Shown here: positions 16,104 to 23,878 of the stretch, in pieces
Layout of the letters: each line of letters opens with the position of its first letter
Position numbering within the stretch: the stretch's first letter is position 1
Origin: Alkalimonas cellulosilytica
GTDB lineage: Bacteria > Pseudomonadota > Gammaproteobacteria > Enterobacterales > Alteromonadaceae
Reading direction: 5' to 3'
DNA length: 64,000 nt
Assembly (NCBI RefSeq): GCF_036325985.1
Contig: NZ_JAUHLI010000004.1
Coordinates: 184,882-248,881, forward strand
Translations under genes and position numbers: made by a program
Notes under the pieces: model-generated
The model's input: only the letters and a program-made list of their open reading frames with translations
What the model was told of the DNA's origin: nothing
The model's database searches: none

Positions 16104-17612
16104 ATGAAAGCCAATAAATCCTTGCTGCGAAAGTCCCATTTCCTGGGTACCAAAATACGAAACTTGCGTAAACGCAATCACTTAACCATGGACGACTTGT
16201 CGACACGTTGTGTGCGGGTGAGCCCTGAGTACGCTCCTTCGGTTTCCTATTTATCCATGATAGAGCGTGGCAAGCGGGTGCCCAGTGTGGAGATGCTGGA
16301 AGTGATTGCCGAGGTATTTCAAAAGCCACTGGACTGGTTTTTGGATGGTGAGGAGCAGCAGGAAGATATTATTCCGAATAAAGGCAGCCGTGGCGGCATT
16401 CATGGCATGCCACTGGAGCCGGGTTTTTTGTTCTCGCCGGATATCCTGCAAATTGCTTTGCCGGAAATGTTGTCACAAACCGGTACCAGCTCACGCCAGT
16501 TTGCCCAGCTGTTGATCCGGGCGCACCAGGAGCATCATCAAAATCATTTTCCCGAGCTGGAACGGGCCGCAGAGGAGATTGGTTTAAAGCGCATGCCACT
16601 GAGTGTCGAGGATTTGCTGCAGCTGGCGAAGGCCCAGGGGTTGCAGATCAGCTGGTTTGATGAAGTGCCGGCAGAGGTGGTGGATGAGCTGGGAGTGCGC
16701 AGCAACAATGTGCCGACGTCCTGGTTCGAGCCGCCAAAAGCGTTAAAACTAAACCGCTTGCTGCAGCAGTTCCCTACCCGGTTGAAATACGAGCTGGCGG
16801 TGCATATTGGTCATGCTGTGTTGCACAACAAAGATGGTGTAAAAAGCGCCATGTCGGTTGGGGGGGCGCACAGTTCCGGTGCTATGGTGACCGACCGGGT
16901 GTCGCCGGAAGATATTCTGCATGCCTGGCGTGACTTTGAGTCCAGTTTTTTTGCCGGAGCTTTGCTGTGTCCAAAAGTGCCGTTTCGCCAGTTGCTCGAC
17001 CGTCATGGTTATGAAATCAGTAGCCATAAGCTGGCTGAGGTTTCGGCTTCGGTCGCAATGCGCCGGATGACGGCAGTATCCAGCTACCCGCATTGGCATT
17101 ACTTTGATGCCTATACACCGGGGAAGTTAAAAGCGGTGTATCGGGGCAATGGCATCCCGCTGCCCTGGGGTAATATGCGGGCCGTGGAGGACCCTTGCCA
17201 ACATTGGGCGGTTTTTCGCATGTTTGATGTGAAGGGGCAGGGCAGTTCGGCTCAGTTGTCTTTGCTCGATGTGCATGGCCGGCCACGTATATACTGCTGC
17301 GAATCGGTGCGGGTGACCGATCTGGCCGGTAATGCGCATGTGCTTTGTGCTGGCATTGATCTCAACCCAGCGCTGGAAGCGCAAGGTTTGGATGCAGACA
17401 GCCTGGCAGCGGATATGAAAGCGCTGTGCATTGCCGAGGGCGGTGGTGCCAGGATCCCCAGTTCGGTGCGAAGCCCGCTCATTAGTGTGGCCAATATTCT
17501 GAATATTAACTGGATAAGTCGCAGCCTGGACAAGCCAGCTGAACTGATTTGCTCGCGCGGCACCAGCTGTCCGCGCCAGCCAACCTGCTATCAGTGTCCA
17601 GAGCGGAAATAA
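16104..17612 (+). CDS. XRE-family short-chain fatty acyl transcriptional regulator
   Basis: About 502 residues. An N-terminal helix-turn-helix (about 15–75; LGTKIRNLRKRNHLTMDDLS and SYLSMIERGKRVPS) is followed by an ImmA/IrrE-like region and a C-terminal DUF2083-type domain with a Cys-rich end (CSRGTSCPRQPTCYQCPER). Members such as RamB and ScfR/PrpC regulators sense acyl-CoA status and control glyoxylate or methylcitrate genes. The ATG at 16104 is used; a TTG at 16068 is possible. Two direct copies of AATTTTACA (16079 and 16093) lie just upstream and may be an operator. It is divergent from the malate-synthase-like gene. Confidence 0.82.
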   Translation: MKANKSLLRKSHFLGTKIRNLRKRNHLTMDDLSTRCVRVSPEYAPSVSYLSMIERGKRVPSVEMLEVIAEVFQKPLDWFLDGEEQQEDIIPNKGSRGGIHGMPLEPGFLFSPDILQIALPEMLSQTGTSSRQFAQLLIRAHQEHHQNHFPELERAAEEIGLKRMPLSVEDLLQLAKAQGLQISWFDEVPAEVVDELGVRSNNVPTSWFEPPKALKLNRLLQQFPTRLKYELAVHIGHAVLHNKDGVKSAMSVGGAHSSGAMVTDRVSPEDILHAWRDFESSFFAGALLCPKVPFRQLLDRHGYEISSHKLAEVSASVAMRRMTAVSSYPHWHYFDAYTPGKLKAVYRGNGIPLPWGNMRAVEDPCQHWAVFRMFDVKGQGSSAQLSLLDVHGRPRIYCCESVRVTDLAGNAHVLCAGIDLNPALEAQGLDADSLAADMKALCIAEGGGARIPSSVRSPLISVANILNINWISRSLDKPAELICSRGTSCPRQPTCYQCPERK

Positions 17613-17673
17613 CCGTCGATGCGCAGCATGGTGGTTGGCTTTGCGCTATAATCCAGAGCAGGAGGTAAGCACT

Positions 17674-18081
17674 GTGGATTACGAATTTTATTACAGCCGG
17701 GACAGTGGCAATTTTAGTTTGCAGCTACCATCCGAGCAAGATGCGATCGCTCGTTTCCTGCTGGATGAATTTGTACTGGATCAGGCCGGTTATCATGGGC
17801 TGCTGCGGGATTTGCATGGTTTAGGTCAGCACAGCAGCTGGCAGTATCAGGGCAAGAACTGGTCACTCTTTGTCGAGGATGGCGATGTGCTGGTGTGTCA
17901 TCACGCCTTGCTGGAGCTGGAGCATGAACCCTTGCCGGATAAACTGGCTGGCAGTGAGCTCACGCTGGACGAGGACAATTTACAGGCAGAATGTGGCCTG
18001 GTCGATTTGATTAAGCTGGTAGAGCAATGGCAGGTGTTTGTGGCCGGGCAGCAGGCCAAATTGAATGGTGCTTACCGCTAA
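17674..18081 (+). CDS. yacL: YacL family protein (UPF0231)
   Basis: A 135-residue acidic protein that begins VDYEFYYSRDSG, like E. coli YacL (MDYEFLRD), and ends with the conserved CGLVDLIKLVEQWQVFV helix. Function unknown. The GTG start at 17674 follows a consensus AGGAGGT 7 bp upstream, which excludes the longer frame from 17635. It is followed by a strong hairpin. Confidence 0.85.
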   Translation: MDYEFYYSRDSGNFSLQLPSEQDAIARFLLDEFVLDQAGYHGLLRDLHGLGQHSSWQYQGKNWSLFVEDGDVLVCHHALLELEHEPLPDKLAGSELTLDEDNLQAECGLVDLIKLVEQWQVFVAGQQAKLNGAYR

Positions 18082-18104
18082 GACTGCACTTTCGCTGGGA
18101 ATCA

Positions 18105-18130
18105 ACGCACCTTCATGGTGCGTTTTTTTA
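18105..18130 (+). terminator. Terminator of yacL, also an NtrC-like palindrome
   Basis: ACGCACC–TTCAT–GGTGCGT followed by T7. As DNA the same sequence has GCAC-N7-GTGC, the core of NtrC enhancer sites. It is centred about 100 bp upstream of the predicted glnK start site, a normal enhancer distance. Confidence 0.75.
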
Positions 18131-18184
18131 TGGCAAAACAGAAAATAAATAACTTATCACTTCTTATTCAGTGACTTATAAAAC

Positions 18185-18200
18185 TGGCACACGACTTCCT
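18185..18200 (+). promoter_or_regulatory. Candidate sigma-54 promoter of glnK-amtB
   Basis: TGGCACACGACTTCCT matches the sigma-54 consensus (TGGCAC-N5-TTGCW) except for C instead of G in the -12 GC. It lies 45 bp before the glnK start. The -12 deviation lowers confidence. Confidence 0.45.
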
Positions 18201-18244
18201 TATGCTGATGGCAACCATAACGATAAACCCAGAAGGAAACATCT

Positions 18245-18583
18245 ATGAAGCTTGTATGTGCCATCATCAAGCCCTTTAAGCTGGACGATGTTCGCGAAGC
18301 CATCGCGGAGATTGGCGTTGAAGGCTTAACGGTCACCGAAGTCAAAGGCTTTGGGCGGCAAAAAGGGCATACCGAACTCTACCGTGGTGCTGAGTACCAG
18401 GTGGATTTTCTACCCAAGGTCAAACTGGAGATTGCCACGCTGGATGAGCATGTAGATCGTTTGATCGCAGCCATTGAAAAAGCGGCCTGCACCGGACGCA
18501 TCGGTGACGGCAAAATCTTTGTGTTTGAGCTGTCGCAGGTGGTACGGATCCGTACCGGTGAAACCGACGCAGACGCCATCTAG
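18245..18583 (+). CDS. glnK: Nitrogen regulatory protein P-II (GlnK type)
   Basis: A 112-residue PII trimer subunit that binds ATP/ADP and 2-oxoglutarate and, when deuridylylated, plugs AmtB. Features: MKLVCAIIKPFKLDDVREA, T-loop with Tyr51 (TELYRGAEY), the B-loop region TGRIGDGKIFV and the C-terminal VRIRTGE. Its place directly before amtB (11 bp) makes GlnK more likely than GlnB. The start follows AGAAGGAAAC. Confidence 0.95.
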   Translation: MKLVCAIIKPFKLDDVREAIAEIGVEGLTVTEVKGFGRQKGHTELYRGAEYQVDFLPKVKLEIATLDEHVDRLIAAIEKAACTGRIGDGKIFVFELSQVVRIRTGETDADAI

Positions 18584-18594
18584 GGAGAACGACC

Positions 18595-19866
18595 ATGCAA
18601 GAACAAATCTATCACTTACAATTTGCCATGGACACCTTCTATTTTCTGATGTGTGGTGTGCTGGTGATGTGGATGGCTGCTGGCTTTTCGATGCTCGAAG
18701 CTGGCATGGTGCGCTCGAAGAACACCACCGAAATTCTGACCAAAAACGTCGCGCTTTATTCCATTGCCTGCATCATGTATCTGATCTGTGGTTATCAGCT
18801 GATGTATCAGGGCGGTTTTTTCTTAAGCGGTATGACCGAGCTGGATGTCGATGCGACCCTGGCCGAATTTGCCGGTCGGGAAGATGGTTTTACCGGCGAC
18901 TCTATCTATGCCGGTGCGTCCGATTTCTTCTTCCAGGTGGTCTTTGTGGCAACCGCGATGTCGATAGTCTCCGGTGCTGTAGCTGAGCGGATGAAACTAT
19001 GGGCTTTCCTGGTGTTTGCTGTTGTCCTTACCGGGGTAATTTACCCGGTACAAGGCAGCTGGACCTGGGGTGAGCTGCCAGTGTTTGGTTTGTATGACCT
19101 TGGCGAGCTAGGTTTTTCTGATTTTGCTGGCTCAGGCATTGTGCATATGGCGGGTGCGTCTGCTGCCCTGGCTGGTGTGCTGCTGCTGGGTGCCCGCAAA
19201 GGCAAATACACCGCTGATGGCAAAGCCCACGCTATTCCGGGAGCCAACATGCCACTGGCTACGTTAGGTACTTTGATCCTGTGGATGGGCTGGTTTGGTT
19301 TTAACGGCGGCTCGGTGTTAAAGCTGGGCGATATGGCCAATGCCAACGAAGTGGCGGTGGTGTTCGTCAACACCAATGCGGCAGCTGCTGCCGGTGCCAT
19401 TGGTGCGCTGATCCTGTCGGTGGTACTGTTCCGTAAAGCCGATTTAACCATGGTACTTAACGGTGCTCTGGCTGGTCTGGTCGCCATTACCGCCGAGCCT
19501 TCTACCCCGACACCATTGCAGGCTACCCTATTTGGTGCCATTGCTGGTTGTATTGTGGTCGGTGCCATTATCGGCATGGATAAGCTGAAAATCGACGATC
19601 CGGTCGGTGCCATTTCGGTGCATGGTGTGGTCGGTTTGTTTGGTCTGCTCCTGGTGCCATTAACCAACAGCGACAGCAGTTTCAGCGGCCAGTTAATTGG
19701 TGCTGCCACGATCTTTGTCTGGGTCTTTGTTACCAGCCTGGTGGTGTGGGCGATTCTGAAGCAAGTGATGGGCATTCGTGTCAGCGAGCAGGCTGAGTAC
19801 GAAGGGGTCGATCGGAGTGAGTGTGGTGTGGAAGCCTACCCGGAATTTGTTTCTTCAGTAAAGTAA
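18595..19866 (+). CDS. amtB: Ammonium transporter
   Basis: A 423-residue channel of the Amt/MEP/Rh family with about eleven membrane segments. Conserved parts seen include MLEAGMVRSKNT, GAVAERMK, SGIVHMAGASAAL (first pore His), GWFGFNGGS and ISVHGVVGLFG (second pore His). It has no cleavable signal of the E. coli type; the N-terminus (MQEQIYHLQFAMDTFYFL) leads straight into the first helix. It is co-transcribed with glnK under presumed NtrC control and followed by a terminator at 19994. Confidence 0.96.
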   Translation: MQEQIYHLQFAMDTFYFLMCGVLVMWMAAGFSMLEAGMVRSKNTTEILTKNVALYSIACIMYLICGYQLMYQGGFFLSGMTELDVDATLAEFAGREDGFTGDSIYAGASDFFFQVVFVATAMSIVSGAVAERMKLWAFLVFAVVLTGVIYPVQGSWTWGELPVFGLYDLGELGFSDFAGSGIVHMAGASAALAGVLLLGARKGKYTADGKAHAIPGANMPLATLGTLILWMGWFGFNGGSVLKLGDMANANEVAVVFVNTNAAAAAGAIGALILSVVLFRKADLTMVLNGALAGLVAITAEPSTPTPLQATLFGAIAGCIVVGAIIGMDKLKIDDPVGAISVHGVVGLFGLLLVPLTNSDSSFSGQLIGAATIFVWVFVTSLVVWAILKQVMGIRVSEQAEYEGVDRSECGVEAYPEFVSSVK

Positions 19867-19993
19867 TGGAACCGGGAGATGTCGGTGGCGTCTCCCGGCA
19901 CCTGGCTGATTCGGCCTTAGCCACAGGTAAAGCCGGATTAGCAGGAACCTGAGGGTTCGGGCCACCAAGATTCTATGGAAACAATGAGATCAT

Positions 19994-20028
19994 CTCGCTG
20001 CAGCTTGGTTAGGGCAGCGGGATTTTTT
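19994..20028 (+). terminator. Terminator of glnK-amtB
   Basis: CTCGCTGC pairs with GCAGCGGG (one G·U), followed by ATTTTTT. A second inverted repeat, CCGGGAGA/TCTCCCGG at 19870–19896, lies closer to the amtB stop but has no T-tract. Confidence 0.65.
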
Positions 20029-20049
20029 ATCGGGAATAAAAGAAAGGGC

Positions 20050-20086
20050 CAGAAAAGAAAACGGCCGCACTACTACTAGCGGCCGT
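20050..20086 (-). terminator. Rho-independent terminator of the CsrB-like RNA
   Basis: On the minus strand ACGGCCGC, a 10-nt loop, GCGGCCGT and then TTTTCTTTTCT. Its orientation fixes the strand of the non-coding RNA. Confidence 0.88.
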
Positions 20087-20578
20087 CTTGCGTCTTGTGC
20101 TCAGCTTCCTGCTGTTGCTATCCTTGCCTGGCTTCCTATGCCTTCATCCTGAAGGTTCCATGCATGGCCTTCCTGCCGTGTCCTACTCTCCTTAGAAGCG
20201 GCTTCCTGCTGCTTCACACTCATCCTGAGTGGTCCTGCTTCATCCTTGGGTTCCATCTGCGCTAGTCAATCGAAATCCTGTCGATCGTGGCGTCCTGCCT
20301 GGTCCCTTTACTGACTTTATCCGAAAGTCACTTGCTGTCCTTTGCGTGTCCTGTGCATCCTGCCCTGGCTGCCTTGCCATGGTTACTCATCCTGAGTAAG
20401 TCCTGCGGTCATCCTGACCGGCATCCATTGCCTGCATGTCATCCTATCATGCGGGTTCGTCCTGAACCTGTCCTGAATCGTCCTTCACACATCCTGTGCA
20501 TCGCTATTCACTTAAAATGACATATAATAAGTGACATCCTGTTGCGCTTTGTTCATCCTGAACCTGTCATCCGCTGAC
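20052..20578 (-). ncRNA. csrB: CsrB-like regulatory RNA (CsrA sponge), unusually long
   Basis: Read on the minus strand, this non-coding region is packed with GGA motifs: I count about 32 GGA, some 26 of them AGGA and eight exact CAGGATG, the CsrA-binding repeat of CsrB. Many sit in 5-nt loops of perfect hairpins with loop AGGAT, CGGAT or AGGAC, e.g. 20141–20155, 20217–20231, 20312–20330, 20383–20399, 20406–20420, 20454–20468 and 20551–20563. Stem sequences differ while loops are conserved, which is the CsrB architecture. A Rho-independent terminator ends it. Known CsrB-type RNAs sequester CsrA/RsmA and are induced by BarA–UvrY (GacS–GacA). At about 525 nt it is longer than E. coli CsrB (about 370 nt). 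The 5' end is inferred from the -10 box. Confidence 0.88.
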
Positions 20579-20584
20579 ATGGTT

Positions 20585-20590
20585 ATTATC
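20585..20590 (-). promoter_or_regulatory. Candidate -10 box of the CsrB-like RNA
   Basis: GATAAT on the minus strand, giving a start near 20578. No good -35 element is seen 16–18 bp upstream (TGGCTG at best), as expected for an activator-dependent promoter. Confidence 0.55.
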
Positions 20591-20748
20591 AGCTGAACGG
20601 GTGGCGACAGCCAGCGAGTGTAAGAAAAAATCTTTGTTGTCATATTATTGTAAAAGTGAGTTTTTTCTTTAAATTAAATATAAAACAATAACTTACTTTT
20701 AGGTGGTGGTGTGTGTAAGGCAGTTTTTGCCGCTTTGGCGCACCTGTT

Positions 20749-20766
20749 TGTGAGATATATCTCACA
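20749..20766. promoter_or_regulatory. GacA/UvrY-type upstream activating palindrome
   Basis: TGTGAGATATATCTCACA is a perfect 18-bp palindrome of the form TGTnAG-N6-CTnACA described for GacA/UvrY sites. It is centred about 180 bp upstream of the predicted start of the CsrB-like RNA, similar to the UvrY site of E. coli csrB. An AT-rich stretch between (20641–20700) holds a 12/13 IHF-like match at 20683–20695. The N8 spacing between TGTGA and TCACA does not fit CRP (N6). Confidence 0.7.
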
Positions 20767-20849
20767 AGGAAATAGGATAATTGTCTTTTCAGGCCCCAGG
20801 GCAAGGTGAGGAATGATCACCGTTTAAGGATTAAAGGAGTACAAAACGC

Positions 20850-21782
20850 ATGGCAAGAGAGCAATTGGGCATTTGTGCTGAAGCCAATTTGCATGGGGAT
20901 TATCTGCTTTTGAATGCGTTGGATGGACAAGAAAGCTTTATCAGGCAGCAACTGGCGCAGATCCCTGCCTTGCTGAGCCAGCTGGCGGATCACTTTTCCG
21001 AAGCCATGCTGACTGGGGTGGTCGCTGTTGGTGCCAGCTACTGGGACAGTTTGTACCCTCAGGCCCGACCGGCCGGTTTGCTGCCTTTTCCGGTGCTGGA
21101 GTCGTCTGAACTGCTGATGCCTGCGGACTCCTTTGATTTGCTGTTGCAAATCCGCTCGGATCGACAGGATGTGAATTACCTGGTAGCGCAGCAGTTGTTT
21201 CAGATGTTGGCGCCTGCAGTAGAACTGGTAGAGCAAATACGTGGTTTTCGTTATCTGGATGGGCGGGATCTGACCGGTTTTATTGATGCACCGGAAGCCG
21301 TGCGAGGCAGAAAACGGCGGGAGCTTGCACTCTTGACTATGGAGCAGGAGCCGCAGTTTGTGGCGGGCAGTTATCTTCATTTACAACGCTTTCGGCATGA
21401 CATCAAGCGCTGGCAGTTGTTACCGGTGTCGGCCCAGCAAGCCATTATTGGGCGCAACAAAGCCGATGGGGACTGGCTGCCTCTGGCGCAATTGGAGTCC
21501 GATTGCCACAGCCTGTGTTTCTATCAGGATAAAGATCGACAGCAGCCGTTACCGCTGCTGACGCAAAACATGCCTTTTGCAGATTTAAAGCAGCAAGGAT
21601 TGATTTGGCTATCCTACAGTGCAGACAGCACGGCTTTTGAAACGCTGATGCGCCAACGTTTGGGATTAAATGAACTGGCTACAGATGCTTACGATCGCTT
21701 GCTGGATTACAGCCAGGCTGACTTGGGAGCTGCATTTTTTGCTCCTTCGGTCAGCTTTTTAGAGCAGTTTGAACGTGGCTAA
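20850..21782 (+). CDS. DyP-type heme peroxidase
   Basis: A 310-residue protein of the YfeX-like DyP group. FRYLDGRDLTGFIDA (137–147) holds the distal catalytic Asp146, and His183 in QRFRHDIKRW is the likely proximal heme ligand. The usual GxxDG is altered to GFIDA. There is no signal peptide, so it is cytosolic. DyP enzymes use peroxide to oxidise dyes or other substrates; the natural one is unknown. The ATG follows AAAGGAGT. Its 5' region shares the intergenic space with the control region of the CsrB-like RNA, on the opposite strand. Confidence 0.85.
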   Translation: MAREQLGICAEANLHGDYLLLNALDGQESFIRQQLAQIPALLSQLADHFSEAMLTGVVAVGASYWDSLYPQARPAGLLPFPVLESSELLMPADSFDLLLQIRSDRQDVNYLVAQQLFQMLAPAVELVEQIRGFRYLDGRDLTGFIDAPEAVRGRKRRELALLTMEQEPQFVAGSYLHLQRFRHDIKRWQLLPVSAQQAIIGRNKADGDWLPLAQLESDCHSLCFYQDKDRQQPLPLLTQNMPFADLKQQGLIWLSYSADSTAFETLMRQRLGLNELATDAYDRLLDYSQADLGAAFFAPSVSFLEQFERG

Positions 21783-21802
21783 GTCTCTGTTGTTGCAGCG
21801 GC

Positions 21803-22270
21803 TTATACCTTCTCAAACAGCTCAGTTACTTTCTCCAGGGTAAAGTTGATATTTTTGACGCTGATGGGGGCAATAAAGATGGTATCGTCACCGGCGATGG
21901 TACCCAGCACACCTTCTGCCTTGCCAACGGAGTCCAGCAAGCGGGCAATCAATTGAGCGGCACCCGGACTGGTTCGAATAATGATCATCACATCATTGTG
22001 TTCGATATCCAGCACCAACTGACGCAGCGGGCTCTTGGTGGTTGGCACTCCCAGCTCCGGCGGCAAGCTGTAGACCATTTCTTGTTTAGCATTGCGGGTA
22101 CGAACAGCGCCGTACTTACTGAGCATACGGGATACTTTGGATTGACTGACATTATCAAAGCCAAGGGCCTTGAGTGCATCGACGATATCGCCTTGCGAGC
22201 CAAAGCGTTCTTCTTTCAGCAAATTTTTAAATGCCTGGATCAGGGCTTCTTGTTTGGATTGCTTGGTCAT
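21803..22270 (-). CDS. argR: Arginine repressor ArgR
   Basis: A 155-residue hexameric repressor of arginine biosynthesis and activator of catabolism, with arginine as co-repressor. The N-terminal winged helix has GSQGDIVDALKALGFDNVSQ and SKVSRMLSKYG; the C-terminal domain has GTIAGDDTIFI, the arginine-binding loop. The ATG at 22270 gives the standard length; an upstream in-frame extension has no site. It is divergent from mdh, the arrangement known in many gammaproteobacteria. Confidence 0.96.
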   Translation of the reverse strand: MTKQSKQEALIQAFKNLLKEERFGSQGDIVDALKALGFDNVSQSKVSRMLSKYGAVRTRNAKQEMVYSLPPELGVPTTKSPLRQLVLDIEHNDVMIIIRTSPGAAQLIARLLDSVGKAEGVLGTIAGDDTIFIAPISVKNINFTLEKVTELFEKV

Positions 22271-22318
22271 AATGGTCACTTCTCTGTACGGCTGCGCCAT
22301 TCTGGCAACATCTGCTTG

Positions 22319-22337
22319 CTTTAGTATATTACTAAAG
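22319..22337. promoter_or_regulatory. Palindrome in the argR-mdh intergenic region
   Basis: CTTTAGTATATTACTAAAG, two 8-bp perfect arms around TAT. It is 49 bp upstream of argR and 100 bp upstream of mdh. It does not match the ARG box closely; the regulator is unknown. A weaker ARG-like GCATATTTATGC lies at about 22395. Confidence 0.4.
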
Positions 22338-22437
22338 TCTGTGCAGTAAATTAACTCAAAATGGGGTAAAATACCCGCGATTTTATTCAATGCATGCATA
22401 TTTATGCCTGCTTACCAGTTGAACAAGGGGATTTCCA

Positions 22438-23376
22438 ATGAAAGTAGCTGTGTTAGGTGCGGCCGGTGGGATTGGCCAGGCGTTATCGTTGTTATTGAAG
22501 CTGGACTTACCAGCCGGGACTGAACTGGCCCTGTATGATCTGGCGCCGGTAACCCCAGGCGTGGCCGTAGACTTAAGCCATATCCCAACCGCTGTGCAGG
22601 TAAAAGGCTATGGTAAAGATGATTTGGCGCCTGCGTTAAAAGATGCAGATGTGGTGATGATTCCTGCTGGTATGCCTCGTAAACCAGGTATGGACCGCTC
22701 TGATTTGTTCAATGTGAATGCCAATGTCGTGAAAACGCTGGCCGAAGCCATTGTTGAGCAGTGTCCAAAAGCACTGGTTGGCGTGATTACCAACCCTGTG
22801 AACACCACAGTTGCTATTGCTGCTGAAGTATTCAAAAAAGCGGGTACTTACGATCCACGCCGTTTATTCGGTGTCACCACCCTGGATGTGATCCGTGCCG
22901 AGACCTTTGTGGCGGAATTAAAAGGCAAGAACCCGGCTGATATCACGGTTCCGGTGATTGGCGGTCATAGCGGGACCACTATTTTGCCTTTGCTGTCTCA
23001 GGTAGCGGGTGTGAGCTTTAGCGATGAAGAAGTAGCAGCGCTTACCCACCGCATTCAAAATGCCGGTACCGAAGTAGTGGAAGCCAAAGCCGGTGGCGGT
23101 TCAGCAACCTTGTCGATGGGCCAGGCAGCCGCGCGCTTCTGTGTGTCTTTGGTCAAAGGTTTGCAAGGTGTGGAAGTAACCGAGTACGCTTATGTGGAAG
23201 GTGAAGGCGAGCATGCCCGCTTCTTTGCACAGCCGCTGGTGCTGGGTAAGAATGGCGTCGAGCGTCTGTTGCCTATCGGTAGCCTGAGCGCCTTTGAGCA
23301 AAAAGCCATGAGCGAGATGTTGCCCACGCTAAAAGGCGATATCACCCTGGGTGAAGATTTTGTACAAAAAGCTTAA
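22438..23376 (+). CDS. mdh: Malate dehydrogenase
   Basis: NAD-dependent TCA enzyme interconverting malate and oxaloacetate; 312 residues, the E. coli type. Visible: Rossmann motif GAAGGIGQALSLLLK, substrate loop MPRKPGMDRSDLF, TNPVNTTVAI and the catalytic His in IGGHSGTTILP. The ATG follows AAGGGGATTTCC. It ends at a strong terminator. Confidence 0.98.
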   Translation: MKVAVLGAAGGIGQALSLLLKLDLPAGTELALYDLAPVTPGVAVDLSHIPTAVQVKGYGKDDLAPALKDADVVMIPAGMPRKPGMDRSDLFNVNANVVKTLAEAIVEQCPKALVGVITNPVNTTVAIAAEVFKKAGTYDPRRLFGVTTLDVIRAETFVAELKGKNPADITVPVIGGHSGTTILPLLSQVAGVSFSDEEVAALTHRIQNAGTEVVEAKAGGGSATLSMGQAAARFCVSLVKGLQGVEVTEYAYVEGEGEHARFFAQPLVLGKNGVERLLPIGSLSAFEQKAMSEMLPTLKGDITLGEDFVQKA

Positions 23377-23391
23377 TTAACTGATTTTAAT

Positions 23392-23420
23392 AAAAAAACC
23401 GTGCAGAGCACGGTTTTTTT
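23392..23420. terminator. Bidirectional terminator after mdh
   Basis: A7 + CCGTGC – AGA – GCACGG + T7, between mdh and the convergent bactofilin gene. Confidence 0.92.
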
Positions 23421-23437
23421 ATGAGAGAAGTCAGGGA

Positions 23438-23878
23438 CTAGCTGGCAGAGCTGTCTTTTTTGCTGGTTTTATCGTTCGTTAACTCGGCCTTGGCACCATG
23501 TTGCTGTAGCTTTACCACCTGATCTTCGGTCGTTGGTTGGCTCTCGCCAATAAAGTGGCCACCGCGCTCAATGCTGAGCTCATCACTGTGGATAGTTCCC
23601 TGCGCTTTGCCATGGGGCAGTATTTCCACATGGTTGGCATAGCACTCCCCCTCAAACAAACCGTTGATAATGACTTTATCGGCGATAATCTCGCCTTTTA
23701 CCCGGCCAGAGCGGCTGATGATCAGCGTTTTTTCGGTGTTGATTTTCCCTTCCATGTAGCCATCGACATGGATATCGCAGGTTAATCGGAAACTTCCGTG
23801 GAAGGAGCTGCCTTGTGCGATGACAGTAGCAGCTGATTGCTTACCTTTGTTTCCAGCATGCTGACTAAAGAATCCCAT
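23438..23878 (-). CDS. Bactofilin
   Basis: A 146-residue polymer-forming cytoskeletal protein (DUF583 beta-helix) with the repeating pattern SFRLTCDIHVDGYMEGKI, LIISRSGRVKGEI and VIINGLFEGECYA. The Lys/Ser-rich tail is probably unstructured. Bactofilins scaffold cell-wall enzymes in the cytoplasm. The ATG at 23878 has AAAGGAGTATC upstream and lies inside the M23 peptidase gene; the two overlap by 97 bp in different frames, which suggests coupled expression and a joint role in wall shaping. Confidence 0.9.
   Translation of the reverse strand: MGFFSQHAGNKGKQSAATVIAQGSSFHGSFRLTCDIHVDGYMEGKINTEKTLIISRSGRVKGEIIADKVIINGLFEGECYANHVEILPHGKAQGTIHSDELSIERGGHFIGESQPTTEDQVVKLQQHGAKAELTNDKTSKKDSSAS

Noticed and set aside
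20287..20520. 77-residue open frame on the plus strand
   Set aside because: It lies wholly inside the CsrB-like RNA, has no ribosome site and its composition follows the TCCTG repeats.
20095..20580. CRISPR-like or mobile palindromic repeat array (plus-strand TCCTGA repeats)
   Set aside because: Repeats are short loop motifs with different stems and irregular spacing, with no constant repeat/spacer unit. The minus-strand AGGA loops and the terminator fit a CsrB-type RNA better.
20749..20766. CRP site TGTGA…TCACA
   Set aside because: The half-sites are 8 bp apart instead of 6; the GacA/UvrY form fits in both sequence and position.
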